A DNA stretch of 40,540 bases from Mycolicibacterium hodleri (GCF_006439015.1 NZ_RCZG01000026.1:1-40540); one strand, 5' to 3'. Positions 15,742 through 24,984 are shown, counted from the stretch's first letter. Numbers and translations: made by a program. The notes: generated from the sequence alone by a model not told the origin.

Positions 15742-16842
15742 ATGAGCATCGCCTTCACGCAGACCGGCCCAGAACCCGTCGACGCCGACAGCGTGCTGTG
15801 GCAACCGGTCCAGGTCGGGTCCCTCCGGCTGGCCCATCGGCTGGCGATGGCGCCGATGACGCGAGACCGCTCCGCCCCCGACGGCAGCCCGACCGCACTC
15901 AACGTCGAGTACTACCGCCAGCGGGCCACCACCGCAGCGATCATCACCGAGGGCACCCAGCCGTCCGCCGACGGACAGGGCTACATGCTCACCCCCGGCG
16001 TCTACACCGACGCCCATGTTGAGGGCTGGGCCCGCGTGGCCGAGGCGATTCATGACCGAGGCGGTGTGCTGGTCGTGCAACTCATGCATGTGGGCCGGAT
16101 TGCCCATCCCGACAACACCCCGCATCACCGGCAGCCGGTGGCCCCATCACCGATCGCGCCCGACATCCCAATGTTCACCGCCGCCGGCCCGCAGCCCATT
16201 CCCGAGCCACGCGCGTTGAGCACCAACGAGGTGGCCCGAACCGTCGAGGACTACCGCCACGCCGCCGCCTGCGCGATCAGCGCTGGTGCCGACGGCGTCG
16301 AGATTCACGGCGCGAACGGCTATTTGGTACACCAGTTCCTGTCCAGCAACGCCAATCAGCGCACCGACCGGTACGGCGGGTCGATCACCAACCGGATACG
16401 CTTCGCGGTCGAGACCGCCGAAGCGGTCACCGACGCCATCGGCGCTGAGCGCACCGGCATTCAGATCTCACCGGGCAACCCGTTCAACAACGTCACCGAA
16501 GGCGACGTGGCAGAGCTGTATCAATCCCTGATCACCGCACTAGCCCCGCTGCGGCTGGCATACCTGAACATAGCCCACGGCGACGATGACCTGCGCCGTA
16601 CACTGCGCTCGACGTGGCCCACCGCAGTGCTCACCAACCGCGCCGGCGCTACCATCCCGCAGCGCGTCGCCGACATCGAATCCGGGCTGGCCGACGTGAT
16701 CACCGTGGGCACCCGCACGCTAGCCAACCCTGACCTCGTCGAGCGCATCAAGACCGGCGCCCCGCTGAACGCCCCCGACGGCGACACGTTCTACGGCGGC
16801 GCCGAACACGGCTACACCGACTACCCCACATCAGGTGCCTAA
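15742..16842 (+). CDS. Old Yellow Enzyme-type alkene reductase
   Basis: 366 residues. An FMN-binding TIM barrel: LAMAPMTRDRS at 35-44, the substrate-anion pair His189 and Asn192 in EIHGANGYLVHQFL, RTDRYGGSITNR at 208-218, and the phosphate site near ITVGTRTLANPDLV. OYEs reduce activated C=C bonds of enones, nitroolefins and nitroesters with NAD(P)H. The H-x-x-N pair is the nitro/enal-binding type. The ATG is set by AAGGGGGACCACG. It is divergent from the TetR/MDR operon across 326 bp that carries two operator-like sites. Confidence 0.94.
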   Translation: MSIAFTQTGPEPVDADSVLWQPVQVGSLRLAHRLAMAPMTRDRSAPDGSPTALNVEYYRQRATTAAIITEGTQPSADGQGYMLTPGVYTDAHVEGWARVAEAIHDRGGVLVVQLMHVGRIAHPDNTPHHRQPVAPSPIAPDIPMFTAAGPQPIPEPRALSTNEVARTVEDYRHAAACAISAGADGVEIHGANGYLVHQFLSSNANQRTDRYGGSITNRIRFAVETAEAVTDAIGAERTGIQISPGNPFNNVTEGDVAELYQSLITALAPLRLAYLNIAHGDDDLRRTLRSTWPTAVLTNRAGATIPQRVADIESGLADVITVGTRTLANPDLVERIKTGAPLNAPDGDTFYGGAEHGYTDYPTSGA

Positions 16843-16894
16843 CTCCTAAAGCCCTGCGCCCGCACGCGAAACCACCGAACCAGGAGTACCTCTC

Positions 16895-17133
16895 GTGAAC
16901 ACCAACCGCAGCGTGATCATCACCGGAGCAGCCGGCGGCATCGGAACCTCGCCGACACCGCCCGCAAACTGACAGGGCGCGCGGGCGTCTTGGCCAACTG
17001 CGCGGGCTGGTTTGGGTGTTCGAGGGGATTTCAGCAGATGACCGCCGACCAATGGCGCAAGATCATCGACGTCGATCTCGCCGCAAGATTTCTGATTACG
17101 AACAGCAACCTCACGAAAGGGTTGACGGCATGA
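16895..17133 (+). pseudogene. SDR pseudogene, internally deleted
   Basis: A GTG after AGGAGTACCTCTC begins an SDR (SVIITGAAGGIGT), but about 150 residues are missing and frames change. ANCAG appears at about 17000. MTADQWRKIIDVDLAARFL appears at 17038 on, just before the stop overlapping the next gene (ATGA). The catalytic Tyr and Lys are gone. It was evidently in an operon with OYE and the NmrA gene. Confidence 0.8.
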
Positions 17134-17960
17134 AAGTTCTCGCCACCGGTTCGACCGGAAAGTTCGCCAATCTGGTTGTGCGCGCTCTGATTGCGCAGGG
17201 CGTCGACGTGCGCGCCCTGGTCCACGACCCCGACAAAGCCGACGTGCCGCGCCGTCACGGCGCCACCGACATCACCAAGGGCGATATGTCGCAACCCGCT
17301 ACTTTGACAGCGGCGCTGGCCGACGTGGACGGCGTGTTCGTGATCACCCCGGCGTTCGCGCCAGACGCCACCCAAATGGCGTTGAACGTCATCGACGCCG
17401 CGCACCGCGCCGGGGTCCGCAAGATCGTCTACAACGGGGTCTATCACCCGTCGCTGTCCCTGAGCAATCACGCCGGCACCCGACCGGTCGAAGAAGCCCT
17501 CTACCACTCCGACATCGACTTCACCATCCTGCAGCCCGCGATGTACATGCAAAATCTGGCCGGCCCATTCAACCAAGCGAAGACCACCGGCACCGTCGTC
17601 ATGCCGTGGTCGCAGAACTCCAAGATGACCTACGTCGATTACCGAGACGTAGCCGAGGTCGCGGCCTCCGCGTTCACCGCCGATCGGCTGTCCTACGGCA
17701 CATTCGAACTCGCCGCCCCCGGCATGCTGTCGCGCGTCGAGCTCGCCGAGCTGATGACGAACGCAGTTCAACGATCGATCGCGGCAGCAGAACCCATGCC
17801 GGCACCGCAGACCAGCGACCAACTCGATGGGCTGGGCGCCATGTTCGCCGATTACGACGGCTTCGGCTTCCACGGCGGTAATGCGTTGGTCTTGCGCACG
17901 ATTCTGGGGCGTGAACCGCGCTCTGTTGCCGCCTTCCTCGCCGAGCAAGCGACACCGTAA
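17130..17960 (+). CDS. NmrA-family NAD(P)-binding protein
   Basis: 276 residues. VLATGSTGKFANLVVRAL is the cofactor loop, followed by GDMSQPATLTAALADVDGVF and YVDYRDVAEVAASAF. It resembles NmrA/HSCARG-type proteins and the quinone reductase QOR2; no YxxxK. The ATG overlaps the stop of the SDR remnant by 4 bp and follows GAAAGGG, so it was translationally coupled to it. It is a distant paralogue of 11835-12674. Confidence 0.9.
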   Translation: MKVLATGSTGKFANLVVRALIAQGVDVRALVHDPDKADVPRRHGATDITKGDMSQPATLTAALADVDGVFVITPAFAPDATQMALNVIDAAHRAGVRKIVYNGVYHPSLSLSNHAGTRPVEEALYHSDIDFTILQPAMYMQNLAGPFNQAKTTGTVVMPWSQNSKMTYVDYRDVAEVAASAFTADRLSYGTFELAAPGMLSRVELAELMTNAVQRSIAAAEPMPAPQTSDQLDGLGAMFADYDGFGFHGGNALVLRTILGREPRSVAAFLAEQATP

Positions 17961-18016
17961 AACCCTGAAGTCCCTTGCCTAGAGGAATCCGAACACCGTG
18001 GAAGGCAGTAAACATC

Positions 18017-19360
18017 ATGCGAACTGAACTACTGGTGTGGCCGTGCGGCGCGCAAACCGCCAGGCCACCACACCGCATAACCGCATAGTGGTGCAGCGCC
18101 CAGCCGCAGTGGCACGGCCCAGGACCGCCGAGGAGGTGGGCGAGGCGGTTGCGTTGGGCCGGCGGTGAACAATTGTCGGTGGCGGTACAGGCCAGCGGGC
18201 ACGGAGCCGGTGCACCCGTCGACGACCACCACCTGCTGGTGGACACCTCCGGCCTCAGTCAGGTGTTCAGCGACTCCGACGCCCGCACTGCCCACGTGGG
18301 TGCGGGCAGCTCCTGGGCTGCGTTGAATTCGGCGGCCGAACAGCGCGGCTTATTCGGGCTGGCCGGCTCCTCACCGAGCGTGACGGTGGCCGGCTACACG
18401 TTCGGCGGCGGTGTCGGCTGGTTGACCCGCCCACACGGGATGGCCAGTTCGGCCCTGCTTGCGGTGGACTACGTCGACGGCCGCGGCGAGGTGCGGCGAG
18501 CAACCGACGATGCGCCCGATCCGGTCGACCGCGCCGCCCTGTGGACGTTCCGCGGTGGTGGCGGTGTGGGCATCGCCACCGCATTGACGTTCGAACTCGT
18601 TGCCCCACAGTCGTTATGGGCCGGTTACCAACTCTGGCACGCCGCCGCGCTGCGACCGGTCACCGAAGCGTGGGCCGGTGTTATGGAAGAGATCGGCGAC
18701 GCGTTGTCGACGAGCATCAGCGTGCTGCACACCCCGCCGGATTCACCATTTCCCGCGCAGCTGCAAGGCGTCCCGGTCGTGCATCTGGCGTTCGCCTCTG
18801 CACACGGTCGCCAGGCAGCGGTCCCACTGCTGCGCGCTTTACGCGACGCGCCGCCGCCGGTGGTGGACGACCGCTAGGGGCCCGCGGACGCGGCTCAGCT
18901 GGCCACGATCCATCTCGACCCACCGGACCCGGTACCCGCGCTGGGAATCGGTCGCTGGCTGGGGCCGCGCACACCGGAGCTGGCCAGGGATGTTTTAACC
19001 GTGGCCGTCGCCGCCGAATCAGACATTGCCATGGTCGAGCTGCGCAACGTCGACAACACGGCCCCGGCACGCCACGGTGCGATGACCGCAGTGCCCGGCC
19101 CCTTCCTGATGCACGCAACCGGCGTGGCCGCCGATCCGCGGGCCCGTGCGCGCACTGAGCCTGCCTTGGCCGCGATACGCGAGATCACCGCCAGCGCTGA
19201 TGTCGGGTTGACCGCGGCGTCATTCACCGATGGGCGCGCCGGCGTCGAGCATGCCTTGAACAGCACAGCGCTGCAGCAGCTGGCCCGAGTGTGCTCGGTG
19301 ATCGACCCCGAAGGCCGGTTCGGGCCCTCACGCATTGTTCGAGGCACCGAAGCTGTGTGA
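18017..19360 (+). pseudogene. FAD-linked oxidoreductase (berberine-bridge/PCMH type), broken
   Basis: From about 18149 the frame reads the PCMH FAD domain: VAVQASGHGAG (flavin-attachment region with His), FGLAGSSPSVTVAGYTFGGG, and FRGGGGVGIATALTFELV. An in-frame TAG at 18875-18877 stops it at about two-thirds. The same frame then continues for 160 more residues (PVPALGIGRWLG, then AVPGPFLMHATGVAAD) to the TGA at 19358-19360. Upstream, QRPAAVARPRTAEEVGEAV lies in another frame, so a frameshift near 18165 removes the start. The gene is therefore dead unless both lesions are bypassed. Such enzymes oxidise sugars, alkaloids or phenols. Confidence 0.85.
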
Positions 19361-19372
19361 CACTCACGTCCA

Positions 19373-20047
19373 ATGAACGCTGAGGCCGCGAAGCCCACCG
19401 GGCGGCGTCGCGCCCTACGACGCGACGCGTTGCTCAATCGCGAAAAAATCCTCACCGTGGCCGGCGAACTGATGGCCCAGCGCGGACTGCACGTGCCGCT
19501 GTCCGAGATCGCCGAAGCCGCAGGCGTCGGCGTGGGAACGTTCTACCGCGGCTACCCCGACAGGACCGCGCTGCTGCACGCGTTAGAGCACCGCGCCTAC
19601 GACATGCTCATCGAAATCTTGGACGGCATCAGGGCTTCCGGGCAGTCCGGGCCGGATGCGGTGGAAACCTACCTCAACGCATGCTTGCAGTGGGGTAACC
19701 AGCTCGTTCTGCCGCTACGGGGTGCGCCCCCGCTCACCGACGACGCGGCGATCGCCGCCCGTCGACGCATCAACGCCGCGCTGGACCGTTGCCTGGCCGA
19801 CGGCCGCGCCAACGGCACCGTGTGTGACGACGTCAACGCCGTCGACGTCATCATGTGCGCAGCGATGGTGACCCAACCGCTGCCGCACGGACCGGGGTGG
19901 GACAGCATCGCCCGTAGACACATCGCCGTGTTCGTCCAGGGTATTCGCCGGACAACCGGGCGGCCGCTACCCGCTCCAGCGGTGACTCTCGAAGACATCG
20001 AGAACATGTTCGCCGCCGAAGCGCCCGCCGGGCGCTCGCCGAGTTGA
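19373..20047 (+). CDS. TetR-family regulator
   Basis: 224 residues. The HTH VPLSEIAEAAGVGVGTFYRG with YPDRTALLHAL is canonical. The C-terminal domain resembles the TetR_C_33-like group of actinobacteria. It starts 12 nt after the oxidase pseudogene stop, no strong ribosome site. It precedes the SDR at 20124, whose promoter holds one of the two shared operator-like sites, so it likely represses SDR and OYE. Confidence 0.92.
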   Translation: MNAEAAKPTGRRRALRRDALLNREKILTVAGELMAQRGLHVPLSEIAEAAGVGVGTFYRGYPDRTALLHALEHRAYDMLIEILDGIRASGQSGPDAVETYLNACLQWGNQLVLPLRGAPPLTDDAAIAARRRINAALDRCLADGRANGTVCDDVNAVDVIMCAAMVTQPLPHGPGWDSIARRHIAVFVQGIRRTTGRPLPAPAVTLEDIENMFAAEAPAGRSPS

Positions 20048-20083
20048 TCATTCGCGGTCGGGCCCTCACCGGTCGCGCAGCGC

Positions 20084-20109
20084 TATGCTGAAACGGACGA
20101 ATTCTTCCG
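20084..20109 (+). promoter_or_regulatory. SDR promoter with second copy of the shared operator
   Basis: TATGCT (20084-20089) fits a -10 box. ACGGACGAATTCTTCCG at 20093-20109 covers the expected start of transcription and matches the site at 15651-15667 at 14 of 17 positions. A bound repressor here would block initiation. The gene starts 14 bp beyond. Confidence 0.6.
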
Positions 20110-20123
20110 ATATAGGAGGTTTG

Positions 20124-20900
20124 ATGGCTCCATCGCTGCGACTCGACGGCAAGCGCGCTCTGGTGACGGGCGGCGGGCGCGGGATTGGTGCCGCGATCGC
20201 GCGACGACTGGCCGCCGAAGGCGCGACGGTGGCGGTGAACTACCGGGCCGACCAGAGGTCGGCTCAAGCGCTGGTCGACGAGCTGCTCGCCGACGGCCAC
20301 CGCGCGGCCGCCTTCCAGGCCGACGTCAGCGAAGCCGGGCAGAACGGCGATTTGGTGCAGCAGGTGGTGTCAACGTTCGGTGGCCTGGACCTGCTGGCCA
20401 GCAACGCCGGTGTCGAACACTTCGGCGCGCTGGAATCCATCACCGCAGCCGACTTCCACCGGGTCTTTCAAAGCAACGTGGCCGGGCAGCTCTTCGCTAC
20501 TCAAGCGGCGGCCGCGGCGATGGACCCGGGGGGGCGGATCTTGCTCACCTCCTCGGTCAGCGCCCGCATTGCAGTGCATCACCACACCCTGTACGCGGCC
20601 AGCAAGGCCGCCGTCTCCGCCATGGCCCTCAATCTGGCTCCGGAGTTGGCCGAGCGCGGCATCGCCATCAACGCCATCGCCCCCGGCGGCACCGCCACCG
20701 ACATGGCCGCCGAACATGGGTCCAACTACACCCCTCCGGCACTGAGCGACGCCGACCCCACCGCAATCCTGAAGTCGATGAACGCCTTAGGCCGACTGGC
20801 CCACCCCGACGAGATCGCCGCCGTCGCTTCGTTCCTGCTCTCCCCCGACGCCTCCTACCTCACCGGCGCCACCATCGACGCCGCCGGCGGCTGGATATGA
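20124..20900 (+). CDS. Short-chain dehydrogenase/reductase (FabG-like)
   Basis: 258 residues: VTGGGRGIG at 14-22, NAG at 94-96, catalytic Ser in LLTSSVS (about 143), YAASK with Tyr157 and Lys161, and the C-terminal SYLTGATIDAAGGW typical of FabG-like SDRs. The residue after strand 2 (VNYRADQ) suggests NADPH. Its start is fixed by TAGGAGG 5 nt before the ATG. It is followed 78 bp later by the DDN-type gene. Confidence 0.94.
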   Translation: MAPSLRLDGKRALVTGGGRGIGAAIARRLAAEGATVAVNYRADQRSAQALVDELLADGHRAAAFQADVSEAGQNGDLVQQVVSTFGGLDLLASNAGVEHFGALESITAADFHRVFQSNVAGQLFATQAAAAAMDPGGRILLTSSVSARIAVHHHTLYAASKAAVSAMALNLAPELAERGIAINAIAPGGTATDMAAEHGSNYTPPALSDADPTAILKSMNALGRLAHPDEIAAVASFLLSPDASYLTGATIDAAGGWI

Positions 20901-20978
20901 GTGGTGGCATTCACCGTGCGAACGAAAGGTTCGCTGTCGCGCGCAGAATGGATTCGAGCATCCAGAAGGGACACCGCC

Positions 20979-21398
20979 ATGGCTGACACACCGGACACAT
21001 CGTTCAATAGCGCGATCATCGAGGAGTTCCGCGCCAACGACGGCAAGGTAGGCGGACAGTTCCAAGGTGCCAACCTCCTACTCCTGCACACCACCCGCGC
21101 CAAATTCGGAGCGCAAAGAGTCAACCCGGTGATGTACTTCCGCATCGACGACAAACTCGCCGTTTTCGGCTCTTACGCAGGAGCTGATGTCGATCCCGCC
21201 TGGGCGCACAACCTGTGCGCAAATCCCCGCGAACACATCGAGATCGGCACCGACGCCTACGACGAGCAGGCCCGCGAGATGCCGCCGGTGGAACGTGACG
21301 CCGCGTCCCGCCGCATCGTGGAGACAGCGCCCGGCTTCGGTGACTACGAGCAGAAGACCGACCGCGTCATACCGGTCTTCGAACTGCAGAAGATCTGA
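20979..21398 (+). CDS. DDN-type F420-dependent oxidoreductase
   Basis: 139 residues. The split beta-barrel reads IIEEFRANDGKVGGQFQGAN, then LLLLHTTRAKFGAQRVNPV and FGSYAGADVDPAWAHNL, then ANPREHIEIG. These match the deazaflavin-dependent nitroreductase family (F420H2_quin_red) named after the Mycobacterium Ddn that reduces pretomanid. Natural roles are reduction of quinones or enones using F420H2. This supports an actinobacterial origin and fits a reductive pathway with OYE and SDR. The ATG at 20979 follows AAGGGACACCGCC. Confidence 0.93.
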   Translation: MADTPDTSFNSAIIEEFRANDGKVGGQFQGANLLLLHTTRAKFGAQRVNPVMYFRIDDKLAVFGSYAGADVDPAWAHNLCANPREHIEIGTDAYDEQAREMPPVERDAASRRIVETAPGFGDYEQKTDRVIPVFELQKI

Positions 21399-22005
21399 AC
21401 CCCGCCCAGAGCCGATTTGAGACACCGCTGAATTCGACACCGTCGCTGATCGCCCACCGTCCGGTGCAACCTCCTTGGGGATCAGTGAGGTTCGTGAGCC
21501 GATCTTGTCGGTGGGCTCGAGTGGCACCCGTGTGCCGTCGAGGAACAGCGACAGCAGGCTGAACCATGCGATGGTCGCCCGAGACCCTCGGCGCCGAATA
21601 CCGGCTACTGCTCACCGCCACCGATGAACCCCTCATCGACGGCACCCTGACCGACCCGACGCTCATTGGCCTGCCACCTCGCCGAGAACGACATCGCGTC
21701 TTCGTCATCTCCGTGGCGGACCTGAACCGTGCGGTTGTCCATGAATTCGGCGGACCGTCAATGTCAGCTTGAACGGTTCGGCTGATGCACTCCGAAGCGT
21801 CGAGTGACACCATCGGCCGCTGGCGGTGCTTTGTCCCATTCGCGATGCGGCGGCATTCGACGGTTCCTGCGGGCTTCGCAGCGCAGGCCGGGCACGCACG
21901 AGCTGCAGCCACCACTTTGCGCTCGAATCACGGTCGGCCACGGCGAGCTCGGCAATTTGCGGGCACGATCCGGAAGCCAGTACCGCTGTCAGTCATGATG
22001 GTCAG
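21399..22005. other. No assignable gene
   Basis: 607 bp without a convincing gene. A plus-strand frame at about 21566-21772 (LPPRRERHRVFVISVADLNR) looks like a decayed protein tail but matches no family I know. Nothing else stands out. Confidence 0.4.
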
Positions 22006-22482
22006 ATGGCCCAACGCGATCGCGACGAGTCCGGCCGGCCCCAAAGCACCCGACCCCGGGACGCCCTGGGCCGACCCCTTCCGCCGGGCAGCAATGGCGT
22101 GCCCCGCATCCCGGAGCGCCTCGAACTGCCACCGATCGAATCCCTCGCCTACGCCCAGGGTCTGCTGAACCAAGGCTTGGCGTTCAACGCCCACGAGGTG
22201 CTTGAGGCCGCGTGGAAGCGCAGCCCCGACAACGAACGACCGCTGTGGCAAGGCCTGGCTCAGCTGGCGGTCGGCATCACCCACGCCCAGCGCGGGAATC
22301 CCGTCGGTGCCGCCACCCTGCTTCGGCGCGGGTCCGCCCACCTGGGAAAGGTGCACCATCCGGCGCCCTACTCCGTGGACGTCGACGGTCTGATCGGCTG
22401 GGCCGCCGCGCTGGTCAACGACCTTGCCGCGCGCGCCGAGATCTCGCCGAGGCGCCTACGCCCAGCGTTGACGAAACCCTAG
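22006..22482 (+). CDS. DUF309 family protein
   Basis: 158 residues. A short polar leader precedes RPRDALGRPLPPGSNGVPRI and then the DUF309 helical core: GLAFNAHEVLEAAWKRSPDN, WQGLAQLAVGITHAQRGN. The paired H-E/H-x(n) residues of the core are conserved in the family; its biochemical role is unknown. The ATG is preceded by ATGGTCAG, no strong ribosome site. It is a common housekeeping-type actinobacterial gene, so this may be a piece of host chromosome. Confidence 0.9.
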   Translation: MAQRDRDESGRPQSTRPRDALGRPLPPGSNGVPRIPERLELPPIESLAYAQGLLNQGLAFNAHEVLEAAWKRSPDNERPLWQGLAQLAVGITHAQRGNPVGAATLLRRGSAHLGKVHHPAPYSVDVDGLIGWAAALVNDLAARAEISPRRLRPALTKP

Positions 22483-22569
22483 CGAGACGCGGTAGTGCGT
22501 CACCGTGATCTATTCACTTTCACTACCCGTTTGCGCCCTGCCCGGACCGACTCACTGCGGCGGCGATCA

Positions 22570-22740
22570 CCGTGGGACCGGTGACCTCTGGGCTGCTGCT
22601 CTCCAGGAGCGCCGGGACGAGGCCATCGCGATCCAATCCGAAGAGGTCTACGACCGATACATGCGGTACCTGACAGGCTGCGCTGACCTGTTCCGGCCGG
22701 CAACACCGATGTCTGTCCATTCACCTTGACCAAATGTTGA
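22570..22740 (+). pseudogene. Cyclopropane-fatty-acid-synthase remnant (C-terminal end)
   Basis: DLWAAALQERRDEAIAIQ and EEVYDRYMRYLTGCADLF are the final helix region of CFA synthase/mycolic-acid methyltransferase-like proteins. A frameshift after FR then restores GNTDVCPFTLTKC to TGA at 22738-22740. Everything before about 22570 (the SAM-binding core) is gone. Confidence 0.75.
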
Positions 22741-22866
22741 CCCGTCGGCCAGGCCGATCCGCCAGAGATCAGCGACCGCAGACCGCCTGACGCCGGACTA
22801 ATTCCTCGGCCGCCTCAGGCCCGACCGACCCAAGTCGACGCGGTTCCGAATTTCGGCGGATTCCAG

Positions 22867-23919
22867 ATGGATTCAGCTGCTGCGGGATGCAACACCGGGT
22901 CTGGACGAGCGACTTGCCAACACCATTACCGAGATGACGGATCCAAGTCAGGCTCGGAAAACCCTGCGTGGCCGAAGTGTGACGTTTCCGTTGGTGCCTG
23001 TTGGGCATCTACATGGTGGCGGCGGGCGCAAACGAGGTTGCGTGCAGACGTCCGTGTTGCCAGCGACCTGGAACAACCCCAGCCGTTTGAGAACACAGCG
23101 CTTGCCCAGGACCCGCCCGTAGTCGCGTCGGGAGTAAATCCATCCGTCGACGTAGATCACGTTGAATCGTTAACCTGCAGTGTGCGCGACTCACGATCCG
23201 CTGACGATCGGCTCGCCGCCAACAGCGCATTCACCGCCGACGATCAGCCCAGCACTGACGGGCAGGCAGTTCAACCGGTCGATCAAGCCTTGCTTGGGGG
23301 TGCACCGCAACGCGTCGGCAGATTCGAATACCACTACGCCAGCGACACCTGGACCTGGTCGGACACCGTCGCCATCATTCACGGCTACGAACCGGGCCAG
23401 GTCAAACCCACCACCGAGCTGGTCTTGAATCACAAGCATCCCGACGACCTCGCTCAAGTCAAGGGTCTGCTCAAGCAGTCCGCGGCCCCGTTCAGCAGTC
23501 GGCACCGCATTCATACGACCACTGGGGAGCTGCGCAGCGTCGTCGTCGTCGGTGACGCGATCCTCGACGACGGCGGCAGTATCGTGGCGACCCGCGGCTT
23601 CTACGTCGACGTCACCGAGAGCCTCAAGGCCGAACTCGAACAGTCCGTCAGCGCCAAGCTGCACATGATCGTGGCCCACCGCGAGATCATCGACCAAGCC
23701 AAGGGCATGCTGATGATGGCCTATCAGATCAGCGCAGACTCAGCGTTCGGAATCCTGCGATGGCGATCCCAGGAGCTCAACGTGAAACTCTTGTGGATAG
23801 CGGAGAAGATCGTCGCCGAGGTGCCCGCTCTGATGGATACTCACGCGAACGTGCACGTGCGGATACCCATCGACCACTACCTGATGACCCTGACGCCACC
23901 GGACACCATCAGCAAGTAG
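22867..23919 (+). CDS. PAS-ANTAR regulator (RNA-binding antiterminator type)
   Basis: The C-terminal half is clear. A PAS-type domain starts at about residue 150 (RFEYHYASDTWTWSDTVAII and SIVATRGFYVDVTES). The ANTAR domain follows (HREIIDQAKGMLMMAYQISA, then SAFGILRWRSQELNVKL). ANTAR binds paired RNA hairpins to prevent termination; PAS senses a ligand. The first 100 or so residues (from 22867) are Arg/Trp/Ser-rich and unlike any PAS lead-in, so the true start is probably downstream, perhaps a GTG near 23180; no ribosome site settles it. Similar proteins are common in mycobacteria. Confidence 0.8.
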   Translation: MDSAAAGCNTGSGRATCQHHYRDDGSKSGSENPAWPKCDVSVGACWASTWWRRAQTRLRADVRVASDLEQPQPFENTALAQDPPVVASGVNPSVDVDHVESLTCSVRDSRSADDRLAANSAFTADDQPSTDGQAVQPVDQALLGGAPQRVGRFEYHYASDTWTWSDTVAIIHGYEPGQVKPTTELVLNHKHPDDLAQVKGLLKQSAAPFSSRHRIHTTTGELRSVVVVGDAILDDGGSIVATRGFYVDVTESLKAELEQSVSAKLHMIVAHREIIDQAKGMLMMAYQISADSAFGILRWRSQELNVKLLWIAEKIVAEVPALMDTHANVHVRIPIDHYLMTLTPPDTISK

Positions 23920-24417
23920 TACTCAAATGCGGTTGGTGCACAGGACTTCCCGGGTCCGCTTCATAGCCAGGAATCTGGTCATCCGTACCTCCAACTTGTG
24001 GCGTGCCGCCGCGACCTAGCCAGACTGATCCCGCTCGAGCCCAGTTGTGGGCGTCGCCGACGCGGGCGCCGATCCCGCGGGGGTGCAAAGGTCTGCAGCG
24101 CCGGAGCATGCCCGGCGCGACGCTCGCGAACGTGCGGCCCATGTCCGTGAGGCGCTGACCGGCCACCACTCCGGGAACCAGGACCGCCGCTACCCCATTG
24201 ATCGCTGAGGGGCGCGGACAACCAGTTCGGGCGGTCTCGTCAAAAGACTGCTAAGCCAGAGCTGTGTGACATGAAAGACACAGCAGCACAACGTATCTAA
24301 CATTTAACAGCCATGGATAATCCTCATTATCCATGAGAAATGTCATTTGATGAACCAGCCTGCTGGGTGTCGTGTCTCTGGACAAGCTTCAATCAATTGG
24401 TACGAACACGATCGCGC
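23920..24417. other. No gene; contains an inverted repeat
   Basis: 498 bp without a credible coding frame. Its right part is AT-rich for this genome and holds the inverted repeat listed at 24312-24335, next to CTAACATTTAACAG and AGAAATGTCATTTGATGA. Confidence 0.45.
24312..24335. repeat. ATGGATAAT inverted repeat, left copy
   Basis: Perfect 10-nt arms CATGGATAAT/ATTATCCATG with a 4-nt loop (CCTC). A close copy lies at 29977-29998. Both lie just beyond AGAGCTGTG (24258-24266 and 29939-29947). Confidence 0.7.
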
Positions 24418-24852
24418 TCAGGCCCGGTCTTCGGCGGCGGTGATGCCGCCGCTGAGGAGTTCGTCGATGACCTTCGTGAACACCGGCAACATCAGCCGGT
24501 CAGCACCGGGGATCCTCAGCGTCGACCGCAGATGCCAGCTCACCTCGGTTCCCGTGCCCGCTTCGCGCAGCTCGATCGTGCCGATGTGATCGCGGGTCGG
24601 CGCACCGGAGAGCATCTTGTACGCATAGCGAATTGGCCGCTGGTACTCGATGATCTCCTCGACGAAGGCCGGTCCGATCGCCACCAAGCGTCTGATCGCG
24701 CCAACACCGTTTGGCGCAGGAGTCCCCTCCCGATCCAGGGCGCTGCGACGGCAGAACCACACGGAGTTCGCGATTCCCCGGTGGTCAGTCATGGCGTCGA
24801 ACACTGTGTCGATCGGGGCCGTCGAGGTCCGCGTCAGGGTGAAGTCGATCAT
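24418..24852 (-). CDS. SRPBCC family protein
   Basis: 144 residues with the START-type fold: DFTLTRTSTAPIDTVFDAMT, WFCRRSALDREGTP, then RRLVAIGPAFVEEIIEYQRP and GTGTEVSWHLRSTLRI. Family members bind hydrophobic ligands such as lipids or polyketides. The ATG at 24852 is preferred, after GGGGCGG; an in-frame GTG at 24921 would add a polar leader and overlap the shared promoter zone. Divergent from the TetR gene at 25009, whose operator lies between. Confidence 0.88.
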   Translation of the reverse strand: MIDFTLTRTSTAPIDTVFDAMTDHRGIANSVWFCRRSALDREGTPAPNGVGAIRRLVAIGPAFVEEIIEYQRPIRYAYKMLSGAPTRDHIGTIELREAGTGTEVSWHLRSTLRIPGADRLMLPVFTKVIDELLSGGITAAEDRA

Positions 24853-24959
24853 CCGCCCCACCCGCTCCCGACGCGCACTGCCGGGATCGAGTCGTCCGCC
24901 GTCATGGTCCGTCTCCCTCACGACCGCAGTGAATTCTGACCTCCGTCACGATCGTACAC

Positions 24960-24984
24960 ACTTATTTGTCGATGTCGAATAAGT
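24960..24984. promoter_or_regulatory. Divergent operator between SRPBCC and TetR genes
   Basis: ACTTATT and AATAAGT flank an 11-nt centre that contains two GTCGA half-repeats. It lies 24 bp before the TetR GTG and 108 bp before the SRPBCC ATG. It is the most symmetrical element in the gap, so the likely binding site of this TetR protein on both genes. Confidence 0.6.
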
